11,690 nt of DNA. Source: an uncultured Alphaproteobacteria bacterium (GTDB lineage Bacteria; Pseudomonadota; Alphaproteobacteria; Rhizobiales; Ancalomicrobiaceae). Position 1 is the stretch's first letter; every line of letters begins with the position of its first letter. The DNA lies in the NCBI GenBank assembly GCA_937919435.1, contig CALFRR010000108.1, forward strand, positions 1 to 11,690, read 5' to 3'. The notes below the pieces were generated by a model that worked only from the letters and a program-made list of their open reading frames with translations, was not told where the DNA came from and did not search any database. The translations under genes were made by a program, and so were the position numbers. Below are positions 1-6,205 of this stretch, one piece after another.

Positions 1-630
1 CTTCATGGTCGGCACGTCGGTGTCGCCGTCGCCGAGGAAGATCATGTTCTCGAACGGGATCCGCCGCTCGCTCCGGCTGGTGTATTCGTTGAGGGTCTTG
101 TTGTCCCAGTGATTGAACAGCCCCTTGTTGATCCGGAACAGGTACTGCATCTTGGTTGTGTAGTTGATCGCGACGCTCGGCCAGACCGCTTCGTCGCCCA
201 CGTAGCGGTATTTCGACGCGAAGACGTGATCGAACCGGTCGGCGATCGGACAGCCGGCGAGCATCTCCTCGAGCGCCGCCGAGACGACGAAATGACGGGC
301 GACGAAACCGAGGCTCTCGGCGAAGGCGTCGATCCGCGTGAACCACGAACCGTCGGCGAGACCGTCGAAGAGATCGGCGGCGGCGCCGTGCGCGGCGAGG
401 AAGGCCCGGGTGTAGGCGACGCCGCGGGCCTTCGCCTTCTCCAGCATCAGGCTCATGTAGGTCAGCGTCTCGTCTTCGTCGTTCGCCCGGCAGGTCGCCT
501 TGACCTCCTTCCAGAACGCCTCGGTCTCCAGGCCGAGCGCCGGAAAGAAGCTCCGCTCCTGGAGATTGCCGCGCGCCAGCGTGCCGTCGAAGTCGTAGAT
601 CAACGCGAGTTCGCGCGGCTTTTCGGGCAT
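1..630 (-). CDS. HAD-superfamily hydrolase (phosphatase-like), 3' end outside window
   Basis: The visible 210 residues carry the haloacid dehalogenase signature in order. Motif I is DFDGTLA at residues 13-19, with D13 as the expected nucleophile and D15 as the general acid/base. A motif II serine (S117 in HFVVSA) follows, then a likely motif III lysine (K160 in YTTKMQ), and motif IV GDGDTD at 200-205 with D201 and D205 as Mg ligands. The roughly 95 residues between motifs I and II fit an inserted cap domain of the C1 type. There is no signal peptide, so a cytoplasmic phosphatase is expected. The substrate cannot be read from the sequence. The ATG at 628-630 is chosen because GAGGAG lies six bases upstream (637-642, complement). 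The gene lies 128 bp downstream of the papain-like gene on the same strand and could share its transcript. The stop codon and a C-terminal tail lie beyond position 1. Confidence 0.88.
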   Translation of the reverse strand, partial: MPEKPRELALIYDFDGTLARGNLQERSFFPALGLETEAFWKEVKATCRANDEDETLTYMSLMLEKAKARGVAYTRAFLAAHGAAADLFDGLADGSWFTRIDAFAESLGFVARHFVVSAALEEMLAGCPIADRFDHVFASKYRYVGDEAVWPSVAINYTTKMQYLFRINKGLFNHWDNKTLNEYTSRSERRIPFENMIFLGDGDTDVPTMK

Positions 631-758
631 GGCGGGCTCCTCGGGCGGGCGGCGGGCCTCCCGACCCGCCGAGTCGACGCCGATGATCGCACGGAGCGCC
701 CGGCCGCGACATTCGCCGTCGCGTCGCCGCCGGGCGGCTCCCGAAGCTCCTCCCCGGC

Positions 759-1634
759 TCAGGGTCGCGCCAGATACTCGCTCGGCACGCCGACCCAGAA
801 CTGGCCGTTCTTCAACGCGGCTTCGGTGTAGTAGGTCTCCGGCCGCGAGACGTGGGCGCCGAGGAACCGGTAGGGGTCGCCCGAGCCCTTGTAGAAGTAG
901 ACCGGCGGTCCCCTGCCGTCGTCGATGGTGTCGAGCTGGGCACCGAGGCCGGCCGGGTCGGGAGACCACGGCTCCATCGCCCGGACCTGCCGGGTCTTCG
1001 GATCCCGCCCCCAGAGCACGTTCATGTGCCCGAAGCCGCCCGGCGCCCGGAAGCCGAGGAGCAACGGCCACATCCCGAAGAAATCGGGCAGCGACCTCGC
1101 GGCGATCGAGCGGCCGGTCATCCGGAACGGATTGGCCGAGACGAAGGCGGTGAGGCGGGCCGGATCGATGGTGCCGTCGGCACCGAGCATGCCGGTGGTG
1201 CGCACCAGCAGCTGCTTCTGATCGAGCGGGCCGCGATCCGGCGCGGCGCGCAGCCACCATTGGATCGACGCCGCCCAGCAGGCGTTGGAATCGAGCTGGC
1301 CGACCGGCGGGATCTGTTCCCAGCTCGGTCGCGTCCGCACCAGGATCCGGATCGGCTTGGCCAGTTCCTTGCCGTCGCCGTCCTCGACGGTGAAATCGAG
1401 CCGGAGCGGCATCGGCGTCTCCACCTTCGCCTGCAACCGGCCGGGACCGTCCGAATAGACCTCGCGGACATATTCGCCCGATCCGCCCTGAGAGGCCGAG
1501 AACCGCGCCTTGCGGGCATCGCCCCCCTGCGCGTCGTAGCCGACGAACACCTCCTCACCGACGAACACGGTCAGCGTGCGCTGCGGCCCGTCCCAGATTC
1601 CCCTGGTCTCCGATGGCAGAAAGATGCGTCCCAT
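759..1634 (-). CDS. Papain-like cysteine peptidase family protein, function unknown
   Basis: This is a 291-residue protein with no signal peptide or membrane segment. An N-terminal half (about 1-100), predicted to be beta-rich, precedes a papain-fold-like core. The core starts with PVGQLDSNACWAASIQWWL at 110-128, where Q113 would be the oxyanion-hole glutamine and C119 the nucleophile. GGFGHMNVLWG at 199-209 places H203 as the catalytic histidine. The following segment AMEPWSPDP (219-227) offers an acidic residue or Asn-substitute. This Q...ACWAA...GHMNVLWG arrangement resembles the papain-like/C39-like/C70 clan CA peptidases, but I cannot name a characterised orthologue. The ATG at 1632-1634 follows a GGGAGG-type ribosome site seven bases upstream. 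In-frame reading continues further upstream, but into sequence of low-complexity Arg/Pro type that looks non-coding. The neighbours (a HAD phosphatase and a nucleotidase) do not explain its role. It could be a peptidase, a transglutaminase-like enzyme or an inactive fold. Confidence 0.78.
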   Translation of the reverse strand: MGRIFLPSETRGIWDGPQRTLTVFVGEEVFVGYDAQGGDARKARFSASQGGSGEYVREVYSDGPGRLQAKVETPMPLRLDFTVEDGDGKELAKPIRILVRTRPSWEQIPPVGQLDSNACWAASIQWWLRAAPDRGPLDQKQLLVRTTGMLGADGTIDPARLTAFVSANPFRMTGRSIAARSLPDFFGMWPLLLGFRAPGGFGHMNVLWGRDPKTRQVRAMEPWSPDPAGLGAQLDTIDDGRGPPVYFYKGSGDPYRFLGAHVSRPETYYTEAALKNGQFWVGVPSEYLARP

Positions 1635-1703
1635 GGTGCGCCCTCCCCTGGCGAGCCGGGACGCCTCCCACCGCGGCGGCGCCGATCGGCGGAAGGCGCG
1701 ATC

Positions 1704-1740
1704 GGGTCCCCTCCTCCTCCGACGGGACCCGAGGAAGAGG
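1704..1740 (-). repeat. Two mutually exclusive inverted repeats in the leader of the papain-like gene
   Basis: GGGTCCC (1704-1710) and GGGACCC (1724-1730) form a perfect 7-bp inverted repeat with a 13-nt loop. The loop is part of a pyrimidine run, CCTCCTCCTC (1710-1719), which can instead pair with GAGGAAGAGG (1731-1740) with one mismatch. The two pairings exclude each other. The site is 70-107 nt upstream of the start of the minus-strand papain-like gene, so it could be a structured leader. The GC-rich background makes chance pairing a real alternative. Confidence 0.3.
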
Positions 1741-1852
1741 AGACGGGAGGATTGTGGCGGGCTCGCGGGGAAGCTGCGGGAAATCGCGTATTCTCGACCG
1801 ACCGGCGGCGCGCGAGCGCGGCGGGCGGCAGGCGACGGCCCGCCGACGATCG

Positions 1853-1883
1853 CGCGACCCCGGCCCGTCGGGGCGAGGTCGCG
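1853..1883 (-). terminator. Possible GC-rich terminator stem-loop of the 5'-nucleotidase gene
   Basis: CGCGACC (1853-1859) and GGTCGCG (1877-1883) pair perfectly around a 17-nt loop, and a short inner CCG/CGG pairing is possible within it. The stem begins 15 nt after the nucleotidase stop codon, where an intrinsic terminator would be expected. No T-run follows on the minus strand, so it is at best a non-canonical terminator or an RNA 3'-end stabiliser. Confidence 0.35.
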
Positions 1884-1897
1884 GATCTTCGCGTGGT

Positions 1898-3562
1898 TCA
1901 GTTCACCCGGCGGATCCGGTCGATGGCCGGCGGAGCGACGGTCCCGGCGATCTTCAGGTATTCCTCGAGCGCGTCGGCGTCGAAGATGCCGGCGAGCGGG
2001 TCGCGCCCGGTCTTGATGACCTTGAAGCCGTCGCCACCGTCGGCGAGGAAGTTGTTGACGGTCACGCGGTACTGGCCGTCGGCGGTGACCGGCTTGCCGT
2101 CGATCGCGATCGAGGCGGCGTCGACCCGCTCGCCGGCGGGCTTGGCCGCGTCCCAGGTGTAGGTGAAGCCCTTCGACACCTGGAGGATCCGCGGCTTCTC
2201 CTGGTTCAGCCACTGCTGCTCGAGCATCGTCTTCAGGTCGGCGCCGCTGAGCGTCAGGGTGACGAGGTTGTTGCCGAACGGCTGGACCGCGAAGACGTCG
2301 CCGTAGGTGACGGTGCCGTCGCCGTTCTTCAGGAGGTCGGTGCGGATGCCGCCGGGGTTGGTCACCGCGAGGACCGCCCCGCCCTTGTCGGGCGCGCGGG
2401 TGACGGCGAGCTGGGCGTCGGCGATCACGTCGCCGAGGGTCGACTCGCCGGAGCCCTTGTCGGCGCGGTCGAGCGTCTCGGTGATCTTGCCGACCGGCCG
2501 GGCGATCAGCGGCCCGGCGACCTTCTCGTAGGAGGCGATCAGGTCGGTCTGCTCCTTGTCCTTGGCATAAGTGTCGGTGCGGACGATCAGATTGCCGGCC
2601 TTGGCGGAGACCACGTCGCGGCTGGTGCGGTCGATCGAGAGGTCGATCTCGCTGACGATGGTGCCGAACTTGTCGCCGGAGGTGACCAGACGGCCGTCGA
2701 TCTTGCAGTTGTAGGCCTTGTGGGTGTGGCCGGAGATCACCACGTCGACCGCCTTGTCGAAGTGCTTGACGATGTCGACGATCGGCCCGGAGATGCCGGG
2801 GCATTCGTCGTAGTCGCCGGTCGGGAAGCCGCCCTCGTGGATCAGCACGACGATCGCCTCGATCCCCTTCGCCTTCAGCTCCGGCACCAGCGCGTTGACC
2901 GTCTCGGCCTCGTCGCGGAACTCGACCCCGGCGACCCCCGACGGAATCACGATGCCCGGCGTGCCCTTCAGGGTCAGGCCGACGAAGGCGATCGACACGC
3001 CCTCGAAGGTCTTGATCACGTAGGGCGGCAGGATCGGCTTGCCGGTCGCCTTGTCGATGGTCGAGGCGGCGAGATACTGGTACTTGGCGCCGAGGAAGGG
3101 ATGCAGCGCCTTGCAGGACGAGGTGTCGGCCTGACAGCCGCCGTTCTGCTTGCGCAGCAGCTCGGTGACGCCCTTGTCGAACTCGTGGTTGCCGACGGCG
3201 GAGGCCTCGAGCCCCATCAGCGACAGCGATTCGACGGTCGGCTCGTCGGCGAACAGGGCCGAGAGCAGCGGCGAGGCGCCGACCAGATCGCCGGCGGCGA
3301 CGAACACCGAATGCTCGGCCTTGGCCCGACGCTCCTTGACCAGGGTGGCCATCGCCTCCGACCCGCCGGCGGGTACCGCGACGATCTTCGACGGGTCCTT
3401 CGGGTCGCGGATCTTGATGCCGCCGCCCGGCGGCTTCAGGTTGCCGTGGAAATCGTTGATCGCGAGGATGCGGACGTCGACCCGGGTCGGGTCGGCGGCG
3501 AGTGTCGGCAGGGCGACCAGAGCGGAACCGGCGAGGGCGAGAGCGAGGGCGGCGGACTTCAT
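1898..3562 (-). CDS. Secreted bifunctional metallophosphatase / 5'-nucleotidase (UshA-like)
   Basis: The 554-residue protein begins with a Sec-type signal peptide (MKSAALALALAGSALVALPT, probable cleavage after LA-A near residues 22-23), so it acts in the periplasm or outside the cell. The metallophosphoesterase domain shows all expected metal-site motifs: NDFHGN 36-41 (D37, H39), GDLVG 91-95, GNHEFD 124-129, HEGG 242-245 and GHTH 278-281. The C-terminal 5'-nucleotidase domain has NPGGIR 402-407, GDVFAVQPFGN 421-431 and NNFLADGGDGF 503-513, which form the nucleotide-base pocket in this family. Length is normal for the family. Cysteines at 143, 150, 254 and 286 could form disulfides. It should dephosphorylate extracellular nucleotides or related esters to scavenge phosphate and nucleosides; the preferred substrate (5'-nucleotide, 2',3'-cyclic nucleotide, UDP-sugar) is not determinable here. 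The ATG at 3560-3562 follows GGAGGT (3566-3571, complement). It is divergent from nrdR. Confidence 0.93.
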   Translation of the reverse strand: MKSAALALALAGSALVALPTLAADPTRVDVRILAINDFHGNLKPPGGGIKIRDPKDPSKIVAVPAGGSEAMATLVKERRAKAEHSVFVAAGDLVGASPLLSALFADEPTVESLSLMGLEASAVGNHEFDKGVTELLRKQNGGCQADTSSCKALHPFLGAKYQYLAASTIDKATGKPILPPYVIKTFEGVSIAFVGLTLKGTPGIVIPSGVAGVEFRDEAETVNALVPELKAKGIEAIVVLIHEGGFPTGDYDECPGISGPIVDIVKHFDKAVDVVISGHTHKAYNCKIDGRLVTSGDKFGTIVSEIDLSIDRTSRDVVSAKAGNLIVRTDTYAKDKEQTDLIASYEKVAGPLIARPVGKITETLDRADKGSGESTLGDVIADAQLAVTRAPDKGGAVLAVTNPGGIRTDLLKNGDGTVTYGDVFAVQPFGNNLVTLTLSGADLKTMLEQQWLNQEKPRILQVSKGFTYTWDAAKPAGERVDAASIAIDGKPVTADGQYRVTVNNFLADGGDGFKVIKTGRDPLAGIFDADALEEYLKIAGTVAPPAIDRIRRVN

Positions 3563-3615
3563 GGGACCTCCGGAAAATCGGGGAATCCGTGGCGGCGCGT
3601 CACGGCTCCGAAATA

Positions 3616-3629
3616 CTGAGACGCCTCAG
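3616..3629. promoter_or_regulatory. Operator-like palindrome CTGAG-N4-CTCAG at the nucleotidase promoter
   Basis: CTGAG (3616-3620) and CTCAG (3625-3629) form a perfect inverted repeat separated by four bases. The palindrome abuts and overlaps the downstream edge of the candidate -10 element and would cover the transcription start, a classic repressor position. It could alternatively be a small 5'-UTR hairpin. No regulator is known to me for this exact sequence. Confidence 0.35.
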
Positions 3630-3656
3630 CATAGACCGCTCCCGCGATCCGGTCGA
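3628..3656 (-). promoter_or_regulatory. Candidate sigma-70 type promoter of the 5'-nucleotidase gene
   Basis: On the minus strand, TCGACC (complement of 3651-3656; four of six matches to TTGACA) is followed by exactly 17 nt and then TATGCT (complement of 3628-3633; four of six matches to TATAAT). The start codon lies about 65 nt downstream. This is the best-spaced promoter-like pair I found in the divergent intergenic region. I saw no Pho-box-like repeat near it. Confidence 0.4.
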
Positions 3657-3751
3657 CGGCATCGGCGGGATCGTCCCCGTCTCTCCGCGCGTCTTCTCGT
3701 GACGGCGGGTCGCGGCCGGAACGTCGCTCGCCTCTCGCCACTCGCCCCCCC

Positions 3752-3768
3752 GATCGTGTAGAACGATC
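3752..3768. repeat. Inverted repeat GATCGT-N5-ACGATC upstream of nrdR
   Basis: Perfect 6-bp arms (3752-3757 and 3763-3768) flank the five bases GTAGA, centred about 46 nt before the nrdR start. It could be a protein-binding site or an RNA stem. It does not resemble the NrdR box family (ACA-rich, AT-rich 16-mers), so NrdR autoregulation is not supported by it. Confidence 0.3.
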
Positions 3769-3771
3769 CCG

Positions 3772-3789
3772 CGGTTCGGTTGCGAACCG
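3772..3789 (+). promoter_or_regulatory. Stem-loop directly before the nrdR ribosome binding site
   Basis: CGGTTCG (3772-3778) and CGAACCG (3783-3789) form a perfect 7-bp stem with a 4-nt loop (GTTG). It ends four bases before the GGAGAG ribosome site and 16 bases before the nrdR ATG. If transcribed, it is a compact 5'-UTR hairpin likely to influence translation start or RNA stability. A DNA operator is an alternative reading. Confidence 0.4.
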
Positions 3790-3805
3790 AGGCGGAGAGC
3801 GTTTC

Positions 3806-4273
3806 ATGCGTTGCCCATACTGCGGCGGTGACGACACCCAGGTGAAGGACAGCCGGCCGACCGAGGACGGCGCGGCCATCCGGCGGCGCCGGATCTGTTC
3901 GACCTGCGGCGGCCGCTTCACCACCTTCGAACGGGTGCAGCTGCGCGAACTGACGGTGGTCAAACGCTCCGGACGGCGGGTGCCGTTCGATCGCGACAAG
4001 CTCGCACGGTCGGTGCAGATCGCCTGCCGCAAGCGGCCGGTCGATCCCGACCGGATCGAGCGGATGGTCTCTGGAATCGTCCGCCAGCTGGAGAGCCTGG
4101 GCGAGCCCGAGGTCTCCTCCGAGCTGATCGGTCAGTCGATCATGGAAGGGCTGAAGGGCCTGGACGACGTCGCCTACGTGCGCTTCGCCTCGGTCTATCG
4201 AAACTTCCGCGAGGCCAAGGACTTCGAGACGCTGCTCGCCGATCTCGCCGTGCCCGATCCGGCGCAGCGCTGA
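3806..4273 (+). CDS. nrdR: Transcriptional repressor NrdR
   Basis: NrdR represses ribonucleotide reductase genes in response to ATP/dATP. The 155-residue protein shows the full family layout. A zinc ribbon has C3, C6, C31 and C34 (MRCPYCGG at the start, ICSTCGGRFTTFE at 30-42). An ATP-cone domain runs from about residue 49 to 139, starting at LTVVKRSGRRVPFDRDKL and ending with the conserved VAYVRFASVYRNF at 122-134. Length is typical. The ATG at 3806 follows GGAGAG. It is the first gene of the nrdR-rib-nusB cluster, with ribD starting 29 nt after its stop. No ribonucleotide reductase gene is in the window, so its targets lie elsewhere. Confidence 0.97.
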   Translation: MRCPYCGGDDTQVKDSRPTEDGAAIRRRRICSTCGGRFTTFERVQLRELTVVKRSGRRVPFDRDKLARSVQIACRKRPVDPDRIERMVSGIVRQLESLGEPEVSSELIGQSIMEGLKGLDDVAYVRFASVYRNFREAKDFETLLADLAVPDPAQR

Positions 4274-4302
4274 GGCCCGCACCGGCCTTTCGAGACCCGA
4301 CC

Positions 4303-5472
4303 TTGAAGCCCCGACCAGACGACAGTACGCGCCTCACGCTCCCGACGTCGGACGACGCCCGGTTCATGGCCGCCGCCGTTCGGCTGTCCCGCCGCGGACT
4401 CGGGCGGACCGCGCCCAATCCGTCGGTCGGCGCACTGGTGGTCGCCGACGGTCGCGTCGTCGGGCGCGGCGTCACCGCGATCGGCGGCCGGCCGCATGCC
4501 GAGCCGCAGGCGCTGGCCGAGGCCGGCGAGGCCGCCCGCGGCGCCACGCTCTACGTCACGCTCGAACCCTGCTCCCACCACGGCCGGACGCCGCCCTGCG
4601 TCGACGCGATCATCGCCGCCGGCGTCGCCCGGGTGGTCGCCGCGGTCGAGGACCCCGACCCGCGCGTCGCCGGCAAGGGCTTCGCCCGGCTCGGCGAGGC
4701 GGGGATCGCGGTCACCGTCGGGGTCGGCGCCGCCGACGCCGAAGCGGCGCTCGCCGGACATCTCTGCCGCATCAGGCTCGGCCGGCCGCAGGTCACGCTG
4801 AAGCTCGCCGTCTCCGCCGACCGCCGCATCGGCCGCCGCGACACGCCGAACCTGAAGGTGACCGGTGCCGCGGCCCACGACCGCGTCCATCTGATGCGGG
4901 CGGAAGCCGACGCGGTGGCCGTCGGCATCGGCACCGCGGCTGTCGACGACCCCGCCCTGACCGTCCGGCTCGCCGGAATGGCCGAGACCTCGCCGGTCCG
5001 GGTGGTGTTCGATTCCCGGCTCCGACTGTCCGTCGATTCGCGTCTGGTGCGCTCCGCCCGCGATCTGCCGGTGGTGGTGTTCGCCGCCGCGTCGGCCGAT
5101 CCCGAGCGGCGCCGGGTGCTGGCCGGGCACGGCGTCGAGGTGGTCGGAGTCGCCTCCGGACCCGATGGCAGGGTCGCTCCGGCGGCGGCGCTCGCGGCGC
5201 TCGCCGAGCTCGGTTTCGGCTCGCTCCTCGTCGAGGGTGGGGCCGAGCTCGCCGAAACGCTGCTCGCCGCCGACCTCGTCGACCGGATCGCGCTGTTCGA
5301 GAGCGATCTCCGGCTCGGCGACGACGCCCTCGCCGCCCCTGCCGCGCTCGGCGCCGCCCTCGGCACCGAGACTCCCCGTTTCCGCGTCGAGGCGCACGAG
5401 CGCCCCGGCGCCGACCGTCTCACTCTGTGGACCCGCATCGCACCGCCGGTCCCGCTCGACCCGAGGATCTGA
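4303..5472 (+). CDS. ribD: Bifunctional riboflavin biosynthesis deaminase/reductase RibD
   Basis: RibD deaminates the GTP-cyclohydrolase II product 2,5-diamino-6-ribosylamino-4(3H)-pyrimidinone 5'-phosphate and then reduces its ribose with NADPH. The N-terminal cytidine-deaminase-like domain has PNPSVG at 38-43, HAE at 65-67 (zinc His and catalytic Glu) and PCSHHGRTPPC at 89-99 with zinc ligands C90 and C99. The reductase domain shows KLAVSADRRIG 167-177, VGIGTAAVDDPALTVR 207-222 and the NADPH-loop-like LLVEGGAELAE 308-318. The 389-residue length is normal. The start is TTG at 4303. The only in-frame ATG (4366) would remove DDARF, which belongs to the conserved N-terminal helix, and has no ribosome site. 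The Shine-Dalgarno for the TTG is itself weak. It is followed by ribE after 4 nt. Confidence 0.95.
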   Translation: MKPRPDDSTRLTLPTSDDARFMAAAVRLSRRGLGRTAPNPSVGALVVADGRVVGRGVTAIGGRPHAEPQALAEAGEAARGATLYVTLEPCSHHGRTPPCVDAIIAAGVARVVAAVEDPDPRVAGKGFARLGEAGIAVTVGVGAADAEAALAGHLCRIRLGRPQVTLKLAVSADRRIGRRDTPNLKVTGAAAHDRVHLMRAEADAVAVGIGTAAVDDPALTVRLAGMAETSPVRVVFDSRLRLSVDSRLVRSARDLPVVVFAAASADPERRRVLAGHGVEVVGVASGPDGRVAPAAALAALAELGFGSLLVEGGAELAETLLAADLVDRIALFESDLRLGDDALAAPAALGAALGTETPRFRVEAHERPGADRLTLWTRIAPPVPLDPRI

Positions 5473-5476
5473 TCCC

Positions 5477-6094
5477 ATGTTCACCGGCATCGTCACCGCC
5501 GTCGGCGAAGTCGTCGCCCTCGAAACCCGCCCGGTCGGCGTGCGCCTGCGCGTCGCCTCCTCCTACGACCCCGCGACCATCGCGATGGGCGCCTCGATCG
5601 CCCATGCCGGCATCTGCCTGACGGTGGTCGGGATGGGCCGTCTTCCCGACGGCCGCGCCTGGCACGAGATCGAGGCGAGCCCGGAGACCCTGCGCTGCAC
5701 CACCATGGGCGAATGGGGCGTCGGCACGAAGATCAACCTCGAGCGCTCGCTGTGCCTGGGCGACGAGATGGGCGGCCATCTGGTCACCGGTCACGTCGAC
5801 GGCCTCGCCGAAGTGGTCGAGCGGATCGACGAAGTCGACATGGCCTCGTTCCGTTTCCGGGTGCCGGCCGAGATCGCCCGTTTCATCGCCCCGAAGGGAT
5901 CGGTGGCGCTCGACGGCACCTCGCTCACCGTCAACGAGGTGAAGGCCGACACCTTCACCGTGCAGTTCATCCCCCACACGCTCCAGGTCACCACCTGGGG
6001 GGAGAAGACCGTCGGCGACCGGATCGACGTCGAGGTCGATCTGATGGCCCGCTACGTCGCCCGCCTGCGGGAGGCCGAAGGTCTGTTGCGATGA
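5477..6094 (+). CDS. ribE: Riboflavin synthase alpha subunit RibE
   Basis: This enzyme dismutates two 6,7-dimethyl-8-ribityllumazine molecules to riboflavin plus the pyrimidine returned to RibH. The 205-residue protein starts with the hallmark MFTGIVTAVGEV and has the two internally similar lumazine-binding barrels. The first contains the ICLTVVG segment, and the joint GTKINLERSL leads into GHLVTGHVDG. The second has SVALDGTSLTVNEV and ends with the usual DVEVDLMARYVARL helix. The ATG at 5477 sits four bases after the ribD stop with GAGGA nine bases upstream. Its stop overlaps the ATG of a 28-codon ORF (ATGA at 6091-6094). The symbol ribE is used as in proteobacteria; Bacillus nomenclature calls the same enzyme RibE or RibC in different sources. 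Confidence 0.95.
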   Translation: MFTGIVTAVGEVVALETRPVGVRLRVASSYDPATIAMGASIAHAGICLTVVGMGRLPDGRAWHEIEASPETLRCTTMGEWGVGTKINLERSLCLGDEMGGHLVTGHVDGLAEVVERIDEVDMASFRFRVPAEIARFIAPKGSVALDGTSLTVNEVKADTFTVQFIPHTLQVTTWGEKTVGDRIDVEVDLMARYVARLREAEGLLR

Positions 6095-6177
6095 TCGTCG
6101 AAACGACGCTTTCCGCCGCCGAGATCGGCGAGACGCCGCGCGAAACACTGGACAAGTGCGTCGCGCTCGCCCATTGA
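6091..6177 (+). CDS. Uncertain 28-residue ORF between ribE and ribH
   Basis: An ATG overlapping the ribE stop in an ATGA arrangement opens a 28-residue frame that ends TGA at 6175-6177, 28 nt before ribH. It starts MIVETTLSAAEI, which resembles RibH residues 21-31 (LIVETTFNPEI). At DNA level 16 of the first 20 bases match ribH from 6266. I recognise no family. It may be a coupled leader peptide that channels ribosomes to ribH, a remnant of a partial duplication, or chance. It is too short for domain evidence, and I favour non-functional or purely translational roles over an enzyme. Confidence 0.3.
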   Translation: MIVETTLSAAEIGETPRETLDKCVALAH

Positions 6178-6205
6178 TCTCGGCCGAAACCAAGGACAGG
6201 AGAAC

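Noticed and set aside
1635..2804. In-frame upstream extension of the papain-like gene through to 2804
   Set aside because: The extension crosses the intergenic gap and runs out of frame through the nucleotidase gene, giving Arg/Pro/Asp-rich nonsense. The ATG at 1632-1634 has a good ribosome site and opens the recognisable protein.
1613..3619. Very long plus-strand open frame opposite the nucleotidase gene
   Set aside because: Its translation is composed of Asp/Gly/Val/Arg-rich low-complexity sequence, as expected for a high-GC shadow frame. The opposite strand encodes a complete, motif-rich nucleotidase with a signal peptide.
3563..3805. Pho box or NrdR box in the divergent intergenic region
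   Set aside because: I looked for CTGTCAT-like direct repeats and for ACA-rich, AT-rich NrdR 16-mers and saw neither. The symmetric elements present are different sequences.
4195..5496. 433-codon minus-strand open frame over ribD
   Set aside because: No family features and biased residue composition. It is antisense to a ribD gene with intact catalytic motifs.
6095..6205. FMN riboswitch before ribH
   Set aside because: The spacer is only about 110 nt and lacks the conserved AGGGYGA-type start and multi-helix layout of the RFN element.
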